64,000 nucleotides of DNA from NCBI RefSeq assembly GCF_006496635.1, contig NZ_CP022958.1, positions 2,790,001 through 2,854,000 on the forward strand, written 5' to 3'. Made by a program: the position numbers and the translations under genes. This document shows, piece by piece, positions 1-8,053 of the stretch. The stretch's first letter is position 1, and each line of letters begins with the position of its first letter. The notes beneath the pieces are model-generated. The model ran no database searches, was not told the origin of the DNA, and was given only the letters and a program-made list of their open reading frames with translations. The stretch is from Azoarcus sp. DD4 (GTDB lineage Bacteria; Pseudomonadota; Gammaproteobacteria; Burkholderiales; Rhodocyclaceae).

Positions 1-817
1 GCAGGTAGCGCATCGGGCTGACCCCGAGGAACTTGCGGAAACCCTCGTACAGGGTGCGCCCGCTGACGCCGACCTGAGCGGCGAGCGACTCCACCGTGAT
101 CGGCTGTTCGGGGCAACTGCGCATGTAGTCTTCCGCCTGCCGTACATGCCTCGGCAGCACCGTGCGCGCCGCACAGGCGCCTTCCCGGGTGAAACTGCCT
201 GGCAACCAGTTGAGCGCGGTGGTGAGCAGCAGCTGTTCGATGTGGTTGCGCACCAGTGCCTGATCGGCGAGCGCGCTGTTGCCGCGCAGCTCGGTGAAGA
301 GGTGCTGCGCGGTGTTTACCCAGCTGCGTGCCATCGGCGAATCGAGGTCGACGAGGTTGTCGAAGGCCACGGCACCGCCGAGTTCGCGCCCCGCGATCGC
401 GGAGGCATGGCGTTCGAGCGCGTCACGGTCGATGCGCACGACGAACTTGCTGCAGTCGGCACTCCAGTTCATGTCCAGCCGGCTGTCCGGAGCATGGATG
501 GTGGCGTGGCGCGCATCGCTGCTCAGCTCGGTGCCGTCGACGTGCAGCCTGTCGTAGCCGGAGACAGGTACCTGCACGAGGAAGAATGACTGCAGGCTGC
601 CAGGTGCAACCCTGACTTCGGCGCCGTATTGCATGTGGCTGAAGCTGAGCGCGCCGACGCGCTGATGGACCTGCCGGTAGTCGAGCCGCTCGCCGCCGCG
701 CACCTGTTCCAGTCGATGGTCGCAATAGATGCCGGCGACGATCTGGCGGGTCTCGTCGAGATCGTGGGAGCAGTAGATGGCCGATGCCCGTTCGGCCTGT
801 TCGTGTCCGTCGGTCAT
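1..817 (-). CDS. XylS/AraC-type transcriptional regulator (partial, C-terminus off the left edge)
   Basis: The reverse strand reads openly from an ATG at 817-815 to the window edge (272 codons). The ATG is preceded by a purine-rich GAGAGGGG stretch. The N-terminal part resembles the ligand-binding domain of XylS-type regulators (SFSHMQYGAEVRVAPG, then a FFLVQVP segment). The last visible residues are the first helix-turn-helix of an AraC DNA-binding domain (VESLAAQVGVSGRTLYEGFRK). The layout matches the complete neighbour at 919-1920, so the two are probably paralogues. Such proteins activate aromatic catabolic operons when bound to a pathway compound. The effector is unknown. The second helix-turn-helix and stop lie outside the window. 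Confidence 0.85.
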   Translation of the reverse strand, partial: MTDGHEQAERASAIYCSHDLDETRQIVAGIYCDHRLEQVRGGERLDYRQVHQRVGALSFSHMQYGAEVRVAPGSLQSFFLVQVPVSGYDRLHVDGTELSSDARHATIHAPDSRLDMNWSADCSKFVVRIDRDALERHASAIAGRELGGAVAFDNLVDLDSPMARSWVNTAQHLFTELRGNSALADQALVRNHIEQLLLTTALNWLPGSFTREGACAARTVLPRHVRQAEDYMRSCPEQPITVESLAAQVGVSGRTLYEGFRKFLGVSPMRYL

Positions 818-918
818 GCCCGCCACCCCTGCCCCTCTCATCGATCCGGCTCCGCTTGCCCCTTCTTCTCATGGCAAGCAGTCATCGTGCCCGTCCGCCG
901 CGACGCGTCGCGGGGTGC

Positions 919-1920
919 TTATCGCGCCAGCGTTTCCGACGGGCTTTCGCCGAAGCGCCGCTTGTAATCGGTGGTGAAATGGCCGAGATGGCCGAAGCCC
1001 CACTGGTAAGCGGCGGCGGTCACCGTGCTGCGCCCCGATTCGGCGCGCAGCAGGTGTTCGCGCACCCGGTTGAGGCGGGTTTCCTTCAGGTAGAGCATCG
1101 GCGAGGTGTTGCGGTACTTGCGAAAGCCGGTGTAGAGCGAGCGGCTGCTGACACCCACGTGCTCGGCAATCTCGCAGACGGTGATCGGCTCGTGCGCATG
1201 CTCCTCGATGAACTGCTCCGCCCGGCGCACGAAGGCGGGCGTGACGGTGCGGGTGTCTTCGTGCAGCGAGGCGGAATAGTTGTTCTGCTGGCACACCAGC
1301 AGCATGGTTACGACCATCTGCTCGATCTGCGCCGACAGCAGTGGCGAGGCCGGGCTGCTGTCGTCGTGCAGGTTCTCCAGCAGCCAGGCGATGGTGCGCA
1401 TCCAGCGTGCGCCGCCGGCGGAATCGAGTGGCATCGCGGTGTCGAACTCGATCTGGCGCTGCAGCGGGCGGCCGAGGTGCTGGCTGCACTGGCGCTCCAG
1501 CAGATCGCGATCGACCCGCAGGATCAGCTTTTCGGTGCGCTCGCCGTGCCGGATGCGCACGGGTCTGTGGGCATTGAGCACGGTTCCGGTGGTCGGCGAC
1601 GACCAGGTCGCGTCGTCGCCGCTATCGATGCGCTCGCCACCGCACAGCGGCATCTGCACCAGGTAGAAGGTGTCGAGCTGGCCCGGCGCGATGGTGACCT
1701 CGCCGCCGTAGCTCATGCGGCCGATGCCTATGCCCTTGAGCTTGCGGTAGTACATGTGTGCATCCACCGGCTTGCGCGCATCCAGGCTGCGCAGTTCGTT
1801 CTCGCAGAAGACCCGCGTGCCCCAGCGCCTGGCCTCTTCGAGGTCGCGCGTCTGGAAGCGTTCGAAACTCGGCAGTACGGCATGGTCGTTGCGACCGGCA
1901 TCCCATGCATGCAATTCCAC
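919..1920 (-). CDS. XylS/AraC-type transcriptional activator (OxoS-like candidate)
   Basis: 333 residues, full length for the XylS group. An N-terminal sensing domain occupies roughly residues 50-210, and a C-terminal AraC domain with two helix-turn-helix motifs occupies roughly 235-330 (ITVCEIAEHVGVSSRSLYTGFRK and a TAAAYQWGFGHLGHFTTDYKRRFG segment). It lies on the same strand as, and 82 bp downstream of, the extradiol dioxygenase gene. In Pseudomonas putida 86 the quinoline genes are controlled by the XylS-type protein OxoS. With an OxoO-like gene in this window, one of the two AraC genes here is a natural candidate for that role, but this is inference from context. Confidence 0.88.
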   Translation of the reverse strand: MELHAWDAGRNDHAVLPSFERFQTRDLEEARRWGTRVFCENELRSLDARKPVDAHMYYRKLKGIGIGRMSYGGEVTIAPGQLDTFYLVQMPLCGGERIDSGDDATWSSPTTGTVLNAHRPVRIRHGERTEKLILRVDRDLLERQCSQHLGRPLQRQIEFDTAMPLDSAGGARWMRTIAWLLENLHDDSSPASPLLSAQIEQMVVTMLLVCQQNNYSASLHEDTRTVTPAFVRRAEQFIEEHAHEPITVCEIAEHVGVSSRSLYTGFRKYRNTSPMLYLKETRLNRVREHLLRAESGRSTVTAAAYQWGFGHLGHFTTDYKRRFGESPSETLAR

Positions 1921-2002
1921 GTCAGACTCCTCGGTTCTCTCTGTGGGGAGGCGCCCTGCCCGCCTGCCGCGGGTCTTCGGCCGGCGTCCGCCCCCGCTTC
2001 GA

Positions 2003-2887
2003 TCAGGTGTTCAAGTGCTGATGACCCCAGGCGCTGGTGACGTCGTAGGTCCGCACTTCATGACTGTCCTCATCCACTTCCAGCCCGCCCCAGCCGTATT
2101 CGATCTGCGCGCCCGACGGGCTCTGCACGTAGAACGAGAACATGCGGTCGTTGATGTGCCGGCCCAGTGCCCGGGTCTGCTTCGCCCCGTGGCGATGGAC
2201 GCGGTCGAGCGCGCGGCCGACGTCGTCGAACTCGCGTACCTGCAGCATCAGGTGGCCCAGCCGGCGTCCGATGGGAAGATAACCGATGGCGAGGCTGTGG
2301 TGACGTTCGTTACAGCGCATGAAGACGAAGTCGCCTTTGCGGCCGCCGTAGTCGGCGGTGGATACGTAGTCGCTGGTGACGAAGCCGAGCAGCCGGCAAT
2401 AGAAGTCGTGCACCTCGGCGACGTTCTCGACCACCAGCATCACATGCCCCAGGCCCTGACCGTCGGTGACGAACCCGCCATGCGCGACCGGGGCGTGGAA
2501 GGGATGCTGCGGCCGCATCAGCGAGCCGCAGCAGAGCTCGACAGCCAGGCCGGCGGGGTCGTCGAAGCAACGCAGCGCCTGCACGCCGCGCGCCTTGCAG
2601 GCCTCCGGCGTGCCGACCCGCACGGCGTGGCCGGCTGCTTCCAGGCGCCGGTGTATCGCTTCGAGGTCGGCCAGATTGTCCACCTCCAGCCCGAGCACGA
2701 CGATGTCGTTGCGCGCCCCGCGGCTGAGATGGATACGCCAGGGGCGGTCATCCACCCGCAGACGCGCCTCGGCCTCGTTGCTGCCCGCCACCACTTCGCA
2801 CGCCAGCACCTCGCGGCCGAAGTCCGTCCATGCGGCCACATCCTCGGTCTCGATCTGGATGTAGGCCAGCCGTTTCACCTGAGCCAT
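2003..2887 (-). CDS. Type I (VOC) extradiol ring-cleavage dioxygenase
   Basis: 294 residues in two vicinal-oxygen-chelate halves, the size of BphC/HsaC-type enzymes. The Fe(II) ligands expected in the C-terminal half are present: H148 (GLGHVML), H212 (LGHLMLQV) and E263 (QIEYG). The active-site residues H196/H197, H244 and Y253 are also in place. It should cleave a substituted catechol next to the diol, using O2 in the cytoplasm. The start is the ATG at 2885-2887 behind GGGGGAG; longer forms of the reading frame run into the lipocalin-like gene. It is the third gene of an operon with a C-C hydrolase and a lipocalin-like protein. Its substrate cannot be told from sequence. Confidence 0.9.
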   Translation of the reverse strand: MAQVKRLAYIQIETEDVAAWTDFGREVLACEVVAGSNEAEARLRVDDRPWRIHLSRGARNDIVVLGLEVDNLADLEAIHRRLEAAGHAVRVGTPEACKARGVQALRCFDDPAGLAVELCCGSLMRPQHPFHAPVAHGGFVTDGQGLGHVMLVVENVAEVHDFYCRLLGFVTSDYVSTADYGGRKGDFVFMRCNERHHSLAIGYLPIGRRLGHLMLQVREFDDVGRALDRVHRHGAKQTRALGRHINDRMFSFYVQSPSGAQIEYGWGGLEVDEDSHEVRTYDVTSAWGHQHLNT

Positions 2888-2910
2888 CTTTGTCGTCTCC
2901 CCCTGCTCGT

Positions 2911-3354
2911 TCAGGCGCGGTCGTTTGCCGCGCGTCGCCATGCGAGGATCGCGGTGCGCGCCTCGCTCGTTCCTTCTTCGATGCGCGCCACCAGTGTGAT
3001 GCCGTCGTCGCCCGTGCGCGTGACCTTGCGGCGCTGCGCCGTGCCCTGCCAGTTGGGGAAAATGCATTGCTGGATGTGGTGGGTGACGGTTTCGCCATCG
3101 AAGCTGTAGCGCCCCGCGTAGGTCAGGTACTCGTCGTAGGCCTTGGCCTTGTCGGCATCGGCCGCGTCCCACTGGCCGCCGGTGGTGAACGGCGTGCGCG
3201 GCTTGCGCGAGATCACGCAGAACATCGCGTCCGAGTCGCGGCTGTAGTCGATGAAACCTTCCAGCGACTCGCCAAACGGATGCACGCAGCGCCCGTCGTC
3301 GTATTCCTGCCGCCAGGAGACGATCTCCCAGCGCCCTTCGATTCCCTTCGTCAT
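2911..3354 (-). CDS. Lipocalin-like domain protein
   Basis: 147 residues starting MTKGIEGRWEIVSWRQEYDDG. The opening 'GxWxIVSW' and a central beta-rich stretch (FIDYSRDSDAMFCVISR, then YAGRYSFDGETVTHHI) are typical of the bacterial lipocalin-like family, small beta-barrels of mostly unknown function. There is no signal peptide, so it is probably cytoplasmic. It sits 23 bp upstream of the extradiol dioxygenase and 29 bp downstream of the hydrolase, so it is co-transcribed with both. A role in binding or isomerising a hydrophobic pathway intermediate is possible but unproven. Confidence 0.75.
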   Translation of the reverse strand: MTKGIEGRWEIVSWRQEYDDGRCVHPFGESLEGFIDYSRDSDAMFCVISRKPRTPFTTGGQWDAADADKAKAYDEYLTYAGRYSFDGETVTHHIQQCIFPNWQGTAQRRKVTRTGDDGITLVARIEEGTSEARTAILAWRRAANDRA

Positions 3355-3383
3355 CGTTCTTCCTTCAGGTCTGCTTGTGGAAT

Positions 3384-4238
3384 TCAGGCGAGCGCCAGCG
3401 GTTCGCCGCCGCCAGCTTCGTCGAGGAAATCGCCCACCAGGCGGATGAAGCGCGCAGCCTGCTCGATCTGCGTCCAGTGGCCGCAACGGCCGAAAACGTG
3501 CAGCTGGGCGCGCGGGATCAGGCCGGCCAGCGCCACCGAACTCGCGAGCGGAATGACGCGGTCTTCGCGCCCATGCACCAGCAGGGTTTCGTGCGGGATG
3601 CGGCGCAGCTCGTCCTCGGCGCTGGCCAGCGATTCCACCCAGCGTTGCCGCGGCGCCGGGAACATCGCGGCGAAGGCTTCCTGGAAGCCGGGCTGGATGC
3701 TCGCCTCGTAGCGCAGGCGGGCGAGGTCGTCGGTGATCAGGCTGCGGTTGTAGGCGAAGATGTCGAGGATGCGGCGCATGTTGTCGGGCGAAGGCTCGTA
3801 GCCCCACACCGCGTCCAGCCCCTCGGTGAGCGGGAAGTCGAGACCGGCGCTACCCATCAGCACGAGGCGGCGGATGCGCTTGGGGTGACGGATCGCGAGC
3901 TTGAGCGCGAGCGCTCCGCCGAAGGAGTTGCCGACGATGTCGGCCTGAGGCAGATCGAGCGCGTCGAGCAGGCCGATCGCCTGCGCCACCCAGGCATCGA
4001 CGTCGTAGCGCTGGCCGGGCTTACGTTCGGTGAAGCCGAAGCCGAGCATGTCGGGAATCACCACGCGCCGCTTCTCGGCGAGCGGGTTCATCACCGTGCG
4101 CCAGTTCACGTAGCCGCTCACGCCCGGACCGGAGCCGTGAATCATCAGCACCGGGAAGCCTTTCCCGAGGTCGTGGTAGTTGGTGCGCACCGAGTCGATC
4201 TCGATGCTGCGTCCGATTTCAGGGTTGCTCTGGGTCAT
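3384..4238 (-). CDS. Meta-cleavage-product (C-C) alpha/beta hydrolase, DmpD/XylF-like
   Basis: 284 residues with the full alpha/beta-hydrolase triad: nucleophile S105 in GNSFGG, acid D226 in GREDRVIP and H254 in CGHW. The oxyanion-hole motif HGSGPG is at 34-39. This motif set and length match hydrolases that split 2-hydroxy-6-oxo-dienoates, the products of extradiol cleavage, into 2-hydroxypentadienoate and a short acid. It is the first gene of the operon with the lipocalin-like protein and the VOC extradiol dioxygenase, so it very likely acts on that dioxygenase's product. It is transcribed divergently from the GntR regulator across an AT-rich promoter region. Confidence 0.88.
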   Translation of the reverse strand: MTQSNPEIGRSIEIDSVRTNYHDLGKGFPVLMIHGSGPGVSGYVNWRTVMNPLAEKRRVVIPDMLGFGFTERKPGQRYDVDAWVAQAIGLLDALDLPQADIVGNSFGGALALKLAIRHPKRIRRLVLMGSAGLDFPLTEGLDAVWGYEPSPDNMRRILDIFAYNRSLITDDLARLRYEASIQPGFQEAFAAMFPAPRQRWVESLASAEDELRRIPHETLLVHGREDRVIPLASSVALAGLIPRAQLHVFGRCGHWTQIEQAARFIRLVGDFLDEAGGGEPLALA

Positions 4239-4419
4239 CCATCCGCTCCTCAGGGATCTGCCCGCCGCCGGCCGTGGAGGTGGCAGGCGTGTCGTTCAAA
4301 CTCGCATTTAATCTCGAGATTTAATTTATAAATAAATTTTTAATTAGATTGTCTTTTGTTTGAAGTGTTGTCAACAACGAGTGTTATGATTTTTCACCCA
4401 ACCACACGCCTCCCCGACG
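4239..4419. promoter_or_regulatory. Divergent AT-rich regulatory region with GntR-type inverted repeats
   Basis: This gap separates the hydrolase operon (minus) from gntR (plus). From about 4300 to 4390 the DNA is strikingly AT-rich for this genome. Three symmetric elements are visible: a perfect 12-bp palindrome AATCTCGAGATT (4310-4321), the inverted repeat AATTTAT-AA-ATAAATT (4323-4338), and GTTGT-CA-ACAAC (4367-4378). The last contains TTGTCAACAA, which resembles the TnGT..ACnA pattern of FadR-subfamily GntR operators. Promoters for both directions must lie here. Control by the adjacent GntR protein is inferred. Confidence 0.6.
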
Positions 4420-5157
4420 ATGCCGCTCGAATCCCTACTCGCTGCCAGCGCTTCCGCCACTGAAGCACCGCCCTCGACCCTCATCGAGGCCGCCTACCGC
4501 CACATCCGGCGCGACATCGTGCTCGGCGTGCACGCGCCGGGAGAGCGGCTGCGCATCGAGCAACTCAAGGGGCGTTATGCGGCAAGTTCCGGGACGCTGC
4601 GCGAGGCGCTCGCGCTGCTGGTGTCCGATGCGCTGGTGGTGGCGCAGGGGCAGCGCGGTTTCTCGGTCGCGCCGATGTCGCTGGCCGACCTGACCGACCT
4701 GTCCTATGTGCGTTCGCTGGTGGAAGCCGAGGCCGCCCGCCAGAGCCTTGTGCACGGCGACGACGACTGGGAGGCGCGCCTGGTCAGTACCTTCCACAAG
4801 CTCACGCGCACGGAAGAACGGCTCGCCGCCCGTACCGCCGATGTCTATGAGGAGTGGGAGCTGCGCAACTTCGAGTTCCACGAAGCGCTGGTGTCCGCCT
4901 GCGGCTCCCCTCGCCTGCTGAGCCTGCGTGCGATGCTGCACCTGCAGGCCGAGCGCTACCGGCGCCTGTCGGCGCTACGCGGTCCGCGGCCGGGCTCGGT
5001 GCATAGCGAACACGAACAGATCTTCAAACTCGCGCTGGCGCGCAAGGGGCCCGAACTGGCCGAGGTGATCCGTCAGCACGTGCGCCGCTCGCTGGATGTG
5101 ATCCGCGACAGCGGCCTGCTCAACGAACATACGGAAGGCGACGGAGAGGCCGCCTGA
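4420..5157 (+). CDS. GntR-family transcriptional regulator (FCD/FadR subfamily)
   Basis: 245 residues. A winged helix-turn-helix spans about residues 20-85 (AAYRHIRRDIVLGVHAPGER, then SSGTLREALALLVSDALV). It is followed by an all-helical FCD ligand-binding domain at about 95-235 with the usual metal-pocket histidines and aspartate (ELRNFEFHEALVSACGSPRL, HSEHEQI). FCD regulators usually repress nearby catabolic genes and let go on binding an organic acid. It is divergent from the hydrolase-lipocalin-dioxygenase operon and convergent with the long mhp-like operon. Its target is most likely one or both; which one cannot be seen from sequence. Confidence 0.9.
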   Translation: MPLESLLAASASATEAPPSTLIEAAYRHIRRDIVLGVHAPGERLRIEQLKGRYAASSGTLREALALLVSDALVVAQGQRGFSVAPMSLADLTDLSYVRSLVEAEAARQSLVHGDDDWEARLVSTFHKLTRTEERLAARTADVYEEWELRNFEFHEALVSACGSPRLLSLRAMLHLQAERYRRLSALRGPRPGSVHSEHEQIFKLALARKGPELAEVIRQHVRRSLDVIRDSGLLNEHTEGDGEAA

Positions 5158-5181
5158 GCCTCGCCGCCTGTTCGTCGGTCG

Positions 5182-5715
5182 TCAGCGCCCGGCCGCGCCG
5201 ATCAGGGTGAAGAACATCCGCGCCGGTGCCTCGCTGCGATTGCGCCAGGCGTGGCGGGTGCCGCGCTGGACGACGACGTCGCCCTGGCGCAGCTGGCGGG
5301 TGACGCCGTTGTCCAGCTCCAGCCAGATCTCGCCTTCGATCACCACGCCGTAGTCGATCGTGTCGGAGCGGTGAAAGCCGGGCGCATCAGGTTCGAAGCA
5401 CTCGGCGAGGCCGGGCAGCCGCTCCGCGTATTCGCCCGCGGCTGCGACCGGGTCGAAATCGGCATCCAGCCCGCTGTCGGGCGGAAAGCTCACCAGCAAG
5501 GCCGTGGTACCGCCGGGCACCGGCAGCACCGATGCCGCAAGGGCACCGGCATCGTCGCCGCGGGGCTCGATGGCGGGCGCGGCGCCGGTGCGCCACACGA
5601 TGCCCACCTCGAAGCCGGGCGTATGGCGGAAGGCGCCGCCGGGCGGCGGGCCGTCGTAGAGGATTTCGGAATGGCCGGCACTGTCGTGGCCGGTCACGAT
5701 GCGGTTTGCAGGCAT
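5182..5715 (-). CDS. Cupin-domain protein
   Basis: 177 residues from the ATG at 5713-5715, which has GAGGA upstream. Residues about 100-170 form a cupin_2 barrel (VIEGEIWLELDNGVTRQLRQ, then GDVVVQRGTRHAWRNRSEAPARM), with H151 and a glutamate in the positions of metal ligands. The N-terminal 90 residues are typical of the class annotated only as cupin proteins in aromatic degradation clusters. It is the last gene of the operon that begins with the OxoO-like oxygenase, 53 bp after the alcohol dehydrogenase. Possible roles are a small oxygenase, an isomerase or a hydrolase of a pathway intermediate; none is shown. Confidence 0.8.
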   Translation of the reverse strand: MPANRIVTGHDSAGHSEILYDGPPPGGAFRHTPGFEVGIVWRTGAAPAIEPRGDDAGALAASVLPVPGGTTALLVSFPPDSGLDADFDPVAAAGEYAERLPGLAECFEPDAPGFHRSDTIDYGVVIEGEIWLELDNGVTRQLRQGDVVVQRGTRHAWRNRSEAPARMFFTLIGAAGR

Positions 5716-5768
5716 GGGGTGTCCTCGGGTGTGGCGGGCCGGCCGGTGCTGCACCGGCCCGCTGCGCA

Positions 5769-6875
5769 TCAGCGGTGCGCGATGTGGAAGTTGGTGAAGC
5801 CGTTGGCCTGGGTCTGGATGTCCTCCAGCGCTTCGTTCAGGCGCTCCAGTGCATAGGGGCGCGCCTCGAGCACGTCGAGATCCACCTGGCCGGACGCGAT
5901 CATCGCCACCATCTCGTCACCCTCGGCCGCGGTAAACCACAGCGAGCCGATGTACTGGAGTTGGGCGCACATGAAGGGATGCGGATCGATCGGGATGGGC
6001 CCGGCGACGCCGCCGATCTGCACGATGCGCCCGCCGCGCGCGACCGCCTGCATCGCGTCCACCGACAGTTCCGCCGGCGCCTTGGCGCCGAGGGTGTCGA
6101 GCATGGCGTCCACCCCGCCGGGGACGAGTTCGCGCACCCGCGGATGGATGGCGCTACCGTCGAGCTGCACCGGCACCACGCGCTGCGGGTCGATCTGCAC
6201 CAGGCGGTCGAGCAGATTGCGGTCGCGCGCCACCACCACCACCCGAGCCGCGCCGAAGGCGAGCGCGAGCAGCGCGGCGCCCACGCCCAGGGTGCCGGTG
6301 GCACCGAGGATCAGAACGCTTTGCCCGGGCCGCAAGCCGGACTTGCGCAGCGCCGAGTAGGCCGTTCCCATGTAGCCGAAGCGGGCTGCCTGGACGGTGC
6401 CGACACTGTCGGGCAGGCGGACCAGGTTGGCGACCGGCGCTGTCATGTACTCGGCGTAGCCGGCGTAGGGATAGCGCTCGAACAGCGCCTGCGAGCCCTG
6501 GCCGAAACCGAAGTAGCCCATGAAGGTATAGGCGTCGCAACGGGTCGGCTCGCCCTGCTTGCAGTAGCGGCATTCGCCGCAGGACAAGCCCGGGTTCACA
6601 TACACCCGGTCGCCGGGGCGGACGGACCTGACGCCCTCGCCGACGGCAGCGACCGTGCCCGCGGCGTCCAGCCCGAAGATGGCGGGCAGCGCCGGCAGCG
6701 GCAGGAAGGGATACCAACTGGGGAAATGCGTCACCACGTTGCGCAGGTTGGGAATCACGCCGCAGGCTTCGACCCGCACCAGCACGTCATGCGGCCCAGG
6801 CGTCGGCACCGGAAGCTCGTCGATGGAAAAGCTGCCGCCGATCTCGTGCAGGCGGGCTGCCCTCATTGTTTTCAC
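5769..6875 (-). CDS. Zinc-type medium-chain alcohol dehydrogenase
   Basis: 368 residues. The N-terminal GroES-like half carries the catalytic-zinc cysteine in EACGV and the structural zinc lobe with four cysteines (CGECRYCKQGEPTRC). The Rossmann half has ILGATGTLGVG for NAD(P). A GTG start at 6873-6875 sits 8 nt after AAGGAGG; the in-frame ATG at 6866 is too far from it. It should oxidise an alcohol, or reduce a carbonyl or enoate, in the cytoplasm. It is co-directional with the mhp-like genes after a 129-bp gap. In the proposed quinoline route it is one candidate for reducing 8-hydroxycoumarin, a speculative assignment. Confidence 0.85.
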   Translation of the reverse strand: MKTMRAARLHEIGGSFSIDELPVPTPGPHDVLVRVEACGVIPNLRNVVTHFPSWYPFLPLPALPAIFGLDAAGTVAAVGEGVRSVRPGDRVYVNPGLSCGECRYCKQGEPTRCDAYTFMGYFGFGQGSQALFERYPYAGYAEYMTAPVANLVRLPDSVGTVQAARFGYMGTAYSALRKSGLRPGQSVLILGATGTLGVGAALLALAFGAARVVVVARDRNLLDRLVQIDPQRVVPVQLDGSAIHPRVRELVPGGVDAMLDTLGAKAPAELSVDAMQAVARGGRIVQIGGVAGPIPIDPHPFMCAQLQYIGSLWFTAAEGDEMVAMIASGQVDLDVLEARPYALERLNEALEDIQTQANGFTNFHIAHR

Positions 6876-7004
6876 TGTCTCGTCCTCCTTGGGTGTCGGC
6901 CGCGCTGACGGGGCGGCCGGGCCGTCTTTGTCCGCAGGGGTGCGCCGGCTGCATCTCGTGACGCGGCCGGAACCGGGCTTGTCGGTTGGAACTGCCGGGC
7001 GGCG

Positions 7005-8039
7005 TCAGGCTGTTGCCGGCGTGCGCGCCTTCGCCAGCGTGATGGCGGTGTCCTCGATCATGTCCTCCTGGCCGCCGACCATGCCGCGCCGGCCCATCTC
7101 GACCAGGATCTCGCGCGCCGGCACGCCGTACTTCTTCTCGGCCCGCTTGGCAAACAGCAGGAAGGAGCCGTACACGCCGGCGTAGCCCAGCGTCAGCGCA
7201 TCGCGGTCGATGCGGATCGGGAAGTCCATGATCGGCACCACGAGGTCCTCGGCGACGTCCTGGATCCTGAAGACATCGACGCCGGTCTCGATCCCCATCA
7301 GGTCGCACACCGCGATCAGCACCTCCATCGGCGTGTTGCCCGCGCCGGCGCCCAGACCCGCGGCGGCGGCGTCGATGCGGGTCGCACCCGCTTCGATCGC
7401 GGCGATGCTGTTGGCGACGCCCATCGCGAGGTTGTGGTGGCCGTGGAAGCCGAGTTCGGTTTCGGGTTTCAAGGCAGCACGGACCGCGCCGATGCGCGCC
7501 TTCACCGTGTCGGGCAGCAGGTGACCGGCCGAGTCGGTGACGTAGATGCAGTTGGCGCCATAGCTCTCCATCAGCTTCGCCTGCTGCACCAGCCCTTCCG
7601 GCGTGTTCATGTGCGCCATCATCAGAAAGCCCACGGTGTCCATGCCGAGCTTTCGGGCGTAACTGATGTGCTGCTCGGAGACATCGGCTTCGGTGCAGTG
7701 GGTGGCGACGCGGATGGTGTTCACCCCGAGTTCATGCGCCATCTTCAAGTGATCGACGGTGCCGATGCCCGGCAGCAGCAGCGCCGAGACCTTGGCCTGC
7801 TTCATCAGCGGGATCACCGCGCCGAGGTATTCCTCGTCGGTGTGCGCCGGAAAGCCGTAGTTCACCGAGCTGCCGCCCAGGCCGTCGCCGTGGGTGACTT
7901 CGATCAGCGGGATGCCCGCTTGGTCGAGCCCTTGGGCGATGGTCTTCATCTGCTCCAGCGTCATCAGGTGGCGCTTGGGATGCATGCCGTCCCTGAGCGT
8001 CATGTCGTGAACGGTGATGCGTTTGCCGCGAAGGTCCAT
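7005..8039 (-). CDS. mhpE: 4-hydroxy-2-oxovalerate aldolase
   Basis: 344 residues, the usual length of MhpE/DmpG. It cleaves 4-hydroxy-2-oxovalerate to pyruvate and acetaldehyde, passing the aldehyde through a tunnel to the partner dehydrogenase. Divalent-metal and catalytic residues are present: R16-D17 and H20 in the HDMTLRDGMH motif, and H199/H201 in FHGHHN. The start is the ATG at 8037-8039 behind CAGGAGAAAACC, 14 bp after the acetaldehyde dehydrogenase gene, which fits the obligate two-enzyme complex. It is the last step of the meta pathway encoded by this operon. Confidence 0.95.
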   Translation of the reverse strand: MDLRGKRITVHDMTLRDGMHPKRHLMTLEQMKTIAQGLDQAGIPLIEVTHGDGLGGSSVNYGFPAHTDEEYLGAVIPLMKQAKVSALLLPGIGTVDHLKMAHELGVNTIRVATHCTEADVSEQHISYARKLGMDTVGFLMMAHMNTPEGLVQQAKLMESYGANCIYVTDSAGHLLPDTVKARIGAVRAALKPETELGFHGHHNLAMGVANSIAAIEAGATRIDAAAAGLGAGAGNTPMEVLIAVCDLMGIETGVDVFRIQDVAEDLVVPIMDFPIRIDRDALTLGYAGVYGSFLLFAKRAEKKYGVPAREILVEMGRRGMVGGQEDMIEDTAITLAKARTPATA

Positions 8040-8053
8040 GGTTTTCTCCTGAT

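Noticed and set aside
4420..5157. GntR as MocR-type or sugar regulator
   Set aside because: No aminotransferase domain and no UTRA domain; the C-terminal half is the helical FCD type.
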